Assembly (NCBI GenBank): GCA_043789035.1
Contig: JAYWIG010000330.1
Coordinates: 1 to 6,401, forward strand
Direction: 5' to 3'
DNA from: JAYWIG01 sp043789035
GTDB taxonomy: Bacteria; Pseudomonadota; Gammaproteobacteria; Burkholderiales; Burkholderiaceae_E
Length of the DNA: 6,401 nucleotides
The notes below the pieces were generated by a model. It made no database searches, was not told where the DNA came from, and saw only the letters and a list, made by a program, of their open reading frames with translations. Of the stretch, positions 1-5,461 are shown piece after piece (the stretch's first letter is position 1; every line of letters begins with the position of its first letter). Both the position numbers and the translations under genes were made by a program.

Positions 1-1
1 G

Positions 2-2206
2 ATTATCAATGACACCAACCAATTGCCCGATGGTTTAAAAATCGTTCCGTTTTACGATAGAACCGATCTTGTTGATGCGGCACTTGAAAACGTGGTGAAA
101 GTGCTTCTTGAAGGTGTTGTACTCGTAGTCATTGTTCTGTTTGTGTTCTTGGGAGATGTACGCTCTAGTCTCATTGTTGTATGCACTCTCGTATTAACAC
201 CGCTGATGACATTTTTGATCATGGGTAGAGTTGGCTTATCGGCCAATCTTATGTCGTTAGGTGGCTTAGCTATTGCGATTGGATTGATGGTGGATGGAGC
301 CGTGGTGGTTGTAGAGAACGCTTTCGCGCGATTGGGTGCGGCGCAGGCAGACGGCAACAAGCCCGTATTCTCGAAAGATCACTACATCTTAGAAGCAGCC
401 TCCGATGTTGGAAAACCGGTGTTATATGGGGTAGGCATCATCATTTTGGTCTTCCTACCTTTGCTATCGCTACAAGGTATGGAAGGCAAGATGTTTGCGC
501 CTCTGGCGCTAACGATTGCGATTGCGCTAACAATCTCTCTAGTTTTATCTTTCACATTGACCCCCGTACTCTGCTCTTTGGGGCTTAAAGGCGGAAAGGA
601 CGAGGACACTAGGTTCCTCAAGCTACTTAAACGCCCTTATATGAAGGCACTTGATTGGGCTTTGGTAAATAGTAAGAAAGTGATTGTTGGTGCCATCGCG
701 CTGCTAGTTTCAGGCTTCGCAGTTTTACCGATGCTTGGAACTGCGTTCATTCCAACCATGCAAGAAGGCTCGATTACGCCCGTCATTGTTCGGGTACCCA
801 AAATATCATTGGAAGAGTCACTCAAACTCGAATCCGAAGCGATGAAGGCTATCGTGACAGTTCCGGGCGTAGCACGTGTTATTTCAAGATTAGGTGGAGG
901 TGAAAGCGCTGCTGATCCTGGCTTGCCACATGAATCAGACCCAATCGTTAGCTTGAAACCCAAAAGCGAGTGGCCTAAAGGTTGGAATCAGGAATCGATT
1001 GCAAATGCAATTCGTGAAAAGTTAAAATTCCTGCCCGGTGTTGAAGTTTCGATTAGCCAACCGATTGCAGCCCGAGTTGATGAGATGGTGTCAGGCGTTC
1101 GCTCGCAAGTAGCAATCAAGCTTTTCGGCGAAGATCTTTCGGTTTTGCGAGAAAAGGGTGACGCTATTGCCAAAGTACTCAGCGGTGTCAAAGGTTCTAC
1201 CGATCTTCGCGTTGAACGAGTCACTGGGCAAAATTACCTCAACATCAAAATCAATCGAGACTCTATTTCGCGTTACGGTATCAATGTTGAGGATGTGAAT
1301 GACATTATTGAATCGGCTATTCGAGGCAGACCAACTTCCATCATTTACGAAGGCGAGCGTCGTTATGACTTAATCGTCCGCTACCCTCAGAGTTATCGCA
1401 AAAACGTTGAAGATATTGGCAACCTGCTGCTGCGCTCGCCTGGTGGTGCTTTGGTTCCGATGAAAGACGTGGCTCAAATCGATCTGATTGACGGCCCGCC
1501 GCAAATCTCTCGTGAAGACGGCAAGCGGCGTTTAGTCATCGGTGTGAACGTGGAAGGAAGAGACTTAGGTGGTTTCGTAGCAGAGGCACAGCAACGTATT
1601 GCAGCTGAGGTGAAACTTCCAACGGGCTATACGCTCGTGTGGGGTGGTCAATTCGAGAACATGGAGAGAGCTATCGAGAGGCTTTCGATTATCGTGCCGC
1701 TCACCATCGCGGCGATATTTTTTTTACTTTTTATATTGTTTAACTCGGTGCGCTACGCGGCACTGATTATTACCGTGTTGCCACTGGCGGCGGTCGGTGG
1801 TATCTACGGGCTGCTAATTTCAGGCGAGTATTTATCGGTACCGGCTGCGGTAGGCTTTATTAATCTGTGGGGTATCGCGGTGCTCAACGGCGTGGTGTTG
1901 GTGAGTCAATTTCGAGAACTTCAAGAAAACGGTCACCCAACCGCGCAAGCCGTAAGAGAAGGCTGCGAACATCGTTTCCGTCCGGTGATGATGACCGCCA
2001 CCGTTGCTATGCTTGCACTAATACCGATGTTGTTCTCAACTGGGCCCGGCTCTGAGGTAACCAAGCCCTTAGCAGTCGTGGTAATTGGCGGTTTAATTAC
2101 CTGCACAAGCTTGACGCTTTTAGTCTTACCGGTGCTTTACAGCATGATCGGCAAAACCGGCGACCATGCTGTCGCCAAAGCTGATTTAGAGAGCCGTTTA
2201 AAATAA
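2..2206 (+). CDS. Heavy-metal-efflux RND pump (CzcA/CusA family), 5'-truncated by window edge
   Basis: This is the inner-membrane proton/cation antiporter of a tripartite CBA-type efflux system that exports metal ions across the envelope. The frame is open from base 2 with no stop before 2204, so the gene starts outside the window. About 734 codons remain of the usual 1,030-1,060, so roughly 300 N-terminal residues are missing. Numbering from the TTG at 23, the visible parts are the VPFYDRT motif (8-14), a cluster of membrane helices (about 29-190), another helix (about 218-238), a large periplasmic porter/docking loop (about 240-545), and C-terminal helices from about 554 on, including the HAE/HME-typical segment at 554-575. 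The TM4 proton-relay signature reads AIG..VDGAVVVVEN with Asp91 and Glu98, but Ala85 replaces the first Asp of CzcA. The periplasmic cleft has VDEMVSG (Glu354), as in CzcA, where CusA has a copper-binding Met. The metal is therefore uncertain, with divalent cations favoured. The family call is firm. The membrane-fusion and outer-membrane partners would lie upstream, outside the window. Confidence 0.95.
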   Translation: MINDTNQLPDGLKIVPFYDRTDLVDAALENVVKVLLEGVVLVVIVLFVFLGDVRSSLIVVCTLVLTPLMTFLIMGRVGLSANLMSLGGLAIAIGLMVDGAVVVVENAFARLGAAQADGNKPVFSKDHYILEAASDVGKPVLYGVGIIILVFLPLLSLQGMEGKMFAPLALTIAIALTISLVLSFTLTPVLCSLGLKGGKDEDTRFLKLLKRPYMKALDWALVNSKKVIVGAIALLVSGFAVLPMLGTAFIPTMQEGSITPVIVRVPKISLEESLKLESEAMKAIVTVPGVARVISRLGGGESAADPGLPHESDPIVSLKPKSEWPKGWNQESIANAIREKLKFLPGVEVSISQPIAARVDEMVSGVRSQVAIKLFGEDLSVLREKGDAIAKVLSGVKGSTDLRVERVTGQNYLNIKINRDSISRYGINVEDVNDIIESAIRGRPTSIIYEGERRYDLIVRYPQSYRKNVEDIGNLLLRSPGGALVPMKDVAQIDLIDGPPQISREDGKRRLVIGVNVEGRDLGGFVAEAQQRIAAEVKLPTGYTLVWGGQFENMERAIERLSIIVPLTIAAIFFLLFILFNSVRYAALIITVLPLAAVGGIYGLLISGEYLSVPAAVGFINLWGIAVLNGVVLVSQFRELQENGHPTAQAVREGCEHRFRPVMMTATVAMLALIPMLFSTGPGSEVTKPLAVVVIGGLITCTSLTLLVLPVLYSMIGKTGDHAVAKADLESRLK
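1696..1725 (+). other. Terminator-like hairpin plus T8 tract inside the RND pump gene
   Basis: GCCGC (1696-1700) and GCGGC (1709-1713) form a 5-bp all-GC stem with an 8-base loop. After four bases (GATA) comes a run of eight Ts (1718-1725). The layout imitates a weak intrinsic terminator on the coding strand. The reading frame continues without a break through IAAIFFLLFILFN, so the gene is intact. Protein constraint on a membrane helix may explain it entirely. Confidence 0.25.
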
Positions 2207-2210
2207 AGCC

Positions 2211-2816
2211 ATGCATACACTACGAAATTCCCCCGCCTCCCCCTTCGGCCGTAAAGTCGTCGTGGCCCTTAACATCCTAGGTATGACCGACAAGGTGCAA
2301 ACCGTGACGGCCGATACCATCAGCGCGACTGACACCATTCGCAGTCAAAACCCCTTAGGCAAGATACCAACCTTGATGCTAGAAGATGGGCAAGCGCTGT
2401 ACGACTCACGCGTCATCATCGAGTATTTGAACGAAGTTGACGGTCGCAGTGTATTAATTCCGAGCGGCCTGCAGCGCATCGAAGTGTTACGCCAACAGGC
2501 TTTGGCCGATGGCATTCTTGATGCGTCCATCTTGCGTATGTATGAAATTCGCTTTCGCCCAACCGAGACACATTCGCAAACCTGGTTAGATCATCAAATC
2601 GGCAAAGTGGATCGGTCCATGCAAGAAGCCGAAAAGACTTTCAAAGTCGGCGCTACTACCACCCCGCATATCGGCGAAATTACCATGGCATGTGTGCTTG
2701 GGTATCTAGACTTCCGATTTGCAGGAAGTTGGCGCAAAACTTATCCCCACCTAGTGGCGTGGTTTGACGAATTTCATGTTCGTGTGCCAAGTTTTGCGGC
2801 TTCCACGCCAAAATAA
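2211..2816 (+). CDS. Glutathione S-transferase family protein, YibF-like
   Basis: A predicted cytoplasmic GST-fold protein of 201 residues, the normal length for this subfamily. The N-terminal thioredoxin-like domain (about 1-78) has the SPFGRK active-site segment at 10-15, the NPLGKIPTL stretch with the cis-proline at Pro53, and the glutathione-binding DSR motif (Asp65-Ser66) before helix 3. The helical C-terminal domain (about 85-201) carries LADGILDA and IGEITMACVLGYLDFR, which match my recollection of the corresponding E. coli YibF segments, including the N-capping region of helix 6. Family members conjugate or transfer glutathione; the YibF substrate is not established, so no reaction is assigned. 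The ATG lies 4 bp after the pump's stop codon, with no good Shine-Dalgarno sequence in range. Expression by translational coupling to the upstream gene is therefore likely. A link to metal or oxidative stress tolerance is suggested by position only. Confidence 0.9.
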   Translation: MHTLRNSPASPFGRKVVVALNILGMTDKVQTVTADTISATDTIRSQNPLGKIPTLMLEDGQALYDSRVIIEYLNEVDGRSVLIPSGLQRIEVLRQQALADGILDASILRMYEIRFRPTETHSQTWLDHQIGKVDRSMQEAEKTFKVGATTTPHIGEITMACVLGYLDFRFAGSWRKTYPHLVAWFDEFHVRVPSFAASTPK

Positions 2817-2819
2817 GAT

Positions 2820-3788
2820 TTGAATAGGCGCGATCATATGAAAAATGCCGTTGCACTTGCAGCGGCATTTCCATTTGGTACCTTGCAACCGCAGGCATGG
2901 CCAGCCAAAGCGATCAAAATTATCGTCCCGTTCACTCCAGGTGGCACCACAGACTATGTAAGCCGCCTAATCGGCGTTGAGATCGCCAAGTCTTTAGGTC
3001 AGCCGGTGGTGATTGAAAACAAGCCCGGTGCCGGCACCGTGATAGGGGTTGATTTCGTCGCAAAAGCACCTCCAGATGGCTATACCTTTGTGTGCGTTGC
3101 CAATAGTTTCTGCGTTAACCACACGCTAGTGAAAAAGCTGCCTTACGACACCATTAAAGATTTCAAGCCCGTCGCATTAATGGGCATGTCTGAACATGTA
3201 CTTGCCACTCACCCGAGCAGCGGAATTCAGCAATTCTCGGATCTCGCGGTGCTGGCCAAAAGTAAACCGGGCCTGAGCTACGCATCATTTGGACAAGGCA
3301 CCTCCGCCCACCTTGCTGGCGAAATGCTGAAAAGTCAACTTGGGCTAGAAATCACTCATGTGCCTTACAAAGGCCAAGCACCCGCGCTCGCTGATCTAAT
3401 CGGTGGCCAAGTATCGCTTATGTTTGGAAATTGGCCAGAGTTTCGTGGGCATCTTCAAAGTGGAAAATTAATAGCACTTGGCATGGCAACTGCGAAGCGA
3501 TCAACCTATGCACCCCAGATTCCAACACTTAAAGAACTAGGCGTGAATGTCGAATCGAATTCATGGAATGGCTTACTCGCCCGAGCAGATACGCCCGCAG
3601 CCATCATCTCAACTATGAATGCAGAGGTGAGCAAGGCACTGAATTCATCGGCCGCTCTGGAAGCTTTTCAAAAAGGTGGCATCGCGTCGCTCTCAGGTAC
3701 TACCGCACAATTTAGCGACTTCATTCAAAGCGAAATAAAACGCTATGGCGAGGTAATTCGCAAAGCGAATATCACTGCTGAAGGCTAA
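2820..3788 (+). CDS. Bug/TctC-family periplasmic substrate-binding protein, probable Tat signal
   Basis: An extracytoplasmic solute receptor of the tripartite tricarboxylate transporter (TctC/Bug) family, which typically binds small carboxylates or related organic acids. Family hallmarks are the start of the mature protein AWPAKAIKIIVPFTPGG (26-42), VIENKPGAG (64-72), PPDGYTF (84-90), SYASFGQGTSAHLAGE (153-168), HVPYKG (180-185), DLIGGQVSLMF (192-202) and GKLIALGMATAKR (215-227). The length of 322 aa is normal and the C-terminus is complete. With the TTG start at 2820 the N-terminus has RRDHMK at 3-8, close to the twin-arginine consensus. It is followed by a weakly hydrophobic Ala-rich stretch and a plausible cleavage after QPQA (residue 26). 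An ATG at 2838 would remove the two arginines and leave a short Sec-like leader. I prefer TTG because the RR codons would otherwise be unexplained. The gene starts 3 bp after the GST stop. No TctA or TctB gene is adjacent. The ligand is unknown. Confidence 0.93.
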   Translation: MNRRDHMKNAVALAAAFPFGTLQPQAWPAKAIKIIVPFTPGGTTDYVSRLIGVEIAKSLGQPVVIENKPGAGTVIGVDFVAKAPPDGYTFVCVANSFCVNHTLVKKLPYDTIKDFKPVALMGMSEHVLATHPSSGIQQFSDLAVLAKSKPGLSYASFGQGTSAHLAGEMLKSQLGLEITHVPYKGQAPALADLIGGQVSLMFGNWPEFRGHLQSGKLIALGMATAKRSTYAPQIPTLKELGVNVESNSWNGLLARADTPAAIISTMNAEVSKALNSSAALEAFQKGGIASLSGTTAQFSDFIQSEIKRYGEVIRKANITAEG

Positions 3789-4626
3789 GCTTTCTTCGAG
3801 ACAAACTTTCTGCGCACATCAGCATCGCCTCTAGCGTTAGGCTACCGGCCGCTAATTCGGTCATGAGTTTGTCGATAGGCCATAGGGCAAACTGGGCGAC
3901 TTCGCCATCATTGTTCGTTGGCACAAAGGCTTTATCGACATTGAGATCCCACACCAATAAGTCTTCATGCATATAGCCCTCGTAGCCATCGCTTGAGCCC
4001 AAGTTTCTGCGAACCGTAATCGTTTTACCTCGTTCGAGCACAGCACCTTTCTTTCGCATCATAGGAAGATCAACACCCGCTTCTTCCATACTTTCACGCT
4101 CAAGCGATAGCTCAAAACTTTCATCACCTGCAACTAACCCGCCGACACAGGTGTCCCACATGCCTGGGTCGGTTGCTTTATCGAGAGCCCTCTGCTGCAC
4201 CCAAACCTGATCATCGCAATAGAGCATCAAATGCACCGCAAACGTTTTGATCCCTAAAGCGCGCGCAGCAGCGCGTTCAACAAAACCAAGAATAGTGCCG
4301 TCCGGAGATGTCACTCGAAGCACCTCGTTACGCCATTTACCCAACCGCTTTGCATCGCGTAAAAGCAATGCCATTTCTTCAAGTACCGCTGGCGAATCTT
4401 TTCCGCATACCGGGTTCACGCTGAGCACATCACCATCGAAACTCAAACCTGGCAATTCACGCGAAAACCAAAGTGCATCCTCAGGTAACACAGAGCCTGC
4501 CAATTGATCATTGATTTCAAAATCGATACGGCTTGGGTTTGGCGCTTGGTTTGCAACTTGCTGTGCGTTTGCGAGCCATTGGGGGTTATTCAATCGATTC
4601 TCTCTATGTGGGTCTGGTATCGTCAT
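3772..4626 (-). CDS. Nudix hydrolase with N-terminal DUF4743 domain (Tnr3/YJR142W-like)
   Basis: A predicted cytoplasmic Nudix pyrophosphohydrolase of 284 residues. The N-terminal half (about 30-125) resembles DUF4743, including GKWRNEVLRV (96-105) and ILGFVERAAARALGIKT (112-128). The C-terminal half holds the Nudix fold, with the Nudix box at 163-185: G163, E169, R177-E178, E181-E182, G184. All metal-binding and catalytic positions are present. Only the hydrophobic position after RE is changed, to Ser179. In yeast YJR142W, plant homologues and the Nudix domain of fission-yeast Tnr3, this architecture is reported to hydrolyse oxidised, toxic forms of thiamine diphosphate. The same metabolite-repair role is inferred here. 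The ATG at 4626 is the only suitable early Met and has no clear ribosome-binding site; a TATACT hexamer 7 bp upstream would place transcription start at or next to the ATG. The 3' end overlaps the convergent Bug gene by 17 bp. Confidence 0.92.
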   Translation of the reverse strand: MTIPDPHRENRLNNPQWLANAQQVANQAPNPSRIDFEINDQLAGSVLPEDALWFSRELPGLSFDGDVLSVNPVCGKDSPAVLEEMALLLRDAKRLGKWRNEVLRVTSPDGTILGFVERAAARALGIKTFAVHLMLYCDDQVWVQQRALDKATDPGMWDTCVGGLVAGDESFELSLERESMEEAGVDLPMMRKKGAVLERGKTITVRRNLGSSDGYEGYMHEDLLVWDLNVDKAFVPTNNDGEVAQFALWPIDKLMTELAAGSLTLEAMLMCAESLSRRKLSLQQ

Positions 4627-4632
4627 GGGCGA

Positions 4633-4638
4633 AGTATA
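4633..4638 (-). promoter_or_regulatory. Possible -10 element of the Nudix gene
   Basis: On the minus strand this reads TATACT, one mismatch from TATAAT. It ends 6 bases before the base preceding the Nudix ATG, so initiation would fall at or beside the start codon. No good -35 hexamer is found 16-18 bp upstream (for example GCAAAG at 4656-4661), and there is no extended -10 TG. This is a candidate only. Confidence 0.35.
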
Positions 4639-4663
4639 GTGCGAAATCGAGTCGTCTTTGCAC
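4639..4663. promoter_or_regulatory. Imperfect 25-bp dyad, candidate operator in the divergent Nudix/aldolase spacer
   Basis: The outer arms GTGCGAA (4639-4645) and TTTGCAC (4657-4663) are inverted repeats with one mismatch. An inner CGA-G-TCG (4648-4654) shares the same centre, base 4651. In total 9 of 12 base pairs match. The dyad fills most of the 67-bp gap between divergent genes and touches a -10-like hexamer on each side. A bound regulator could therefore control both directions. The regulator family cannot be named, and no regulator gene is visible in the window. Confidence 0.45.
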
Positions 4664-4665
4664 GG

Positions 4666-4671
4666 TAAGAT
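4666..4671 (+). promoter_or_regulatory. Possible -10 element of the aldolase-Bug2 operon
   Basis: TAAGAT lies two bases after the right arm of the dyad. It would give a start near 4678 and a short leader of about 16 bases before the ATG at 4694. The -35 region at the expected distance (GAAATC, 4643-4648) is poor. That fits either an activator-dependent promoter or a chance match. Confidence 0.25.
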
Positions 4672-4693
4672 ATTTGACTATCGAAAGTAACCC

Positions 4694-5446
4694 ATGCCTA
4701 TTAGTTTGAACTCAGAGCCCATAAAGAAACAAATTGAAAACCTCGTCATCGCCAATCGTATTCTCTACGATCAAGGCATTGTCGATGGCTTGGGCCACAT
4801 CAGCACTAGGCTCCATGGCGATTCAGGAAAGTTTTTACTCTCCTGCAATCGTGCACCTGCAATGGTGGTGAGAAACGACATTGTTTGCTACGACCTCAAT
4901 GGCGACGCTGTCTCTGAAACTTCTGAGCGAGCCTATCTGGAGAGATTCATTCACAGCGAAATTTATCGTTCACGGCCCGACGTCATGGCCGTTGTGCATA
5001 GCCACTCACCAAGCGTGATTCCTTTCGGCGTTACGAATCACCGGCTAAGGCCAATATTTCACATGGCTGGCTTTTTGGGTGCCGGCACTGCGCATTTCGA
5101 GATTCGGGATGCTGACGCAGCTTACCCCGAGACTGATATGTTGATCCGAAGCTCAGCCTTGGGCGCTTCATTGGCGAAATCTCTCGGCAATTGCAGCTGC
5201 GTCTTGATGCGCGGGCATGGCTCCACCACGGTGGGTATTTCAATCGAGCAAGTTGTCTATAGAGCGATTTATGCCGAGGTAAACGCCAAGCTGCAATTGC
5301 AAGCAATGGGCATCGCCAATGACAAAAATGAAATTACCTACCTGTCGGAGACCGAGGCACAATTAGCCGCCGCTGCCAATGACGGGCAAATTGCCCGGTC
5401 GTGGAATTTATGGCGGCAGCGGGTTGATCAAAATGGTGATCTATAA
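4694..5446 (+). CDS. Class II aldolase/adducin-family protein (zinc-dependent lyase or decarboxylase)
   Basis: A complete 250-residue protein with one class II aldolase/adducin domain (about 10-215). The key residues fit the fuculose-phosphate aldolase template. GHISTR (34-39) corresponds to the phosphate or substrate loop. Glu83 in ERFIHSEIY matches the catalytic glutamate. His102 and His104 in VHSHSP are zinc ligands, and His175 in MRGHGS is the third ligand. The Glu83-to-His102 spacing of 19 residues equals that between E73 and H92 in E. coli FucA. The family includes sugar-phosphate aldolases, epimerases and aromatic-acid decarboxylases. The neighbouring Bug-type receptor for an organic acid makes a decarboxylase or retro-aldol lyase of an imported acid a reasonable guess, but the substrate cannot be read from the sequence. 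The ATG at 4694 is preceded only by a weak GAAAG, 6 bases upstream. The stop codon overlaps the ribosome-binding site of the next gene, indicating an operon. Confidence 0.92.
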   Translation: MPISLNSEPIKKQIENLVIANRILYDQGIVDGLGHISTRLHGDSGKFLLSCNRAPAMVVRNDIVCYDLNGDAVSETSERAYLERFIHSEIYRSRPDVMAVVHSHSPSVIPFGVTNHRLRPIFHMAGFLGAGTAHFEIRDADAAYPETDMLIRSSALGASLAKSLGNCSCVLMRGHGSTTVGISIEQVVYRAIYAEVNAKLQLQAMGIANDKNEITYLSETEAQLAAAANDGQIARSWNLWRQRVDQNGDL

Positions 5447-5453
5447 GGGAGAG
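5445..5453 (+). promoter_or_regulatory. Shine-Dalgarno sequence for the second Bug gene
   Basis: AAGGGAGAG ends 8 bases before the GTG at 5462 and overlaps the last two bases of the aldolase stop codon. It is the strongest ribosome-binding site in the window. It settles the choice of the GTG start and supports strong translation of the receptor from a shared mRNA. Confidence 0.75.
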
Positions 5454-5461
5454 CTTTCATC

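Noticed and set aside
23..25. TTG at 23 as the true start of the RND gene
   Set aside because: The frame is open to the left edge, the codons before it (IINDTNQ) match the family, and about 300 N-terminal residues of a normal pump are missing. The gene starts outside the window.
52..1224. Series of minus-strand reading frames opposite the RND pump gene
   Set aside because: They are antisense shadows with Ser/Thr-rich composition and no family motifs. The plus-strand protein is unambiguous.
3780..3797. Hairpin at the Bug1/Nudix junction as a bidirectional terminator
   Set aside because: Only four Watson-Crick pairs (GAAG/CTTC) plus a wobble form, with an 8-base loop and no T tract on either side.
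4247..4507. Plus-strand reading frame of 86 codons opposite the Nudix gene
   Set aside because: It lies wholly within the well-supported Nudix gene, has a low-complexity Ser/Arg-rich product, and shows no recognisable motif or ribosome-binding site.
4674..4679. TTGACT as a -35 box for the aldolase operon
   Set aside because: A -10 at the proper distance would fall inside the aldolase coding region after the ATG, so it cannot drive that start.
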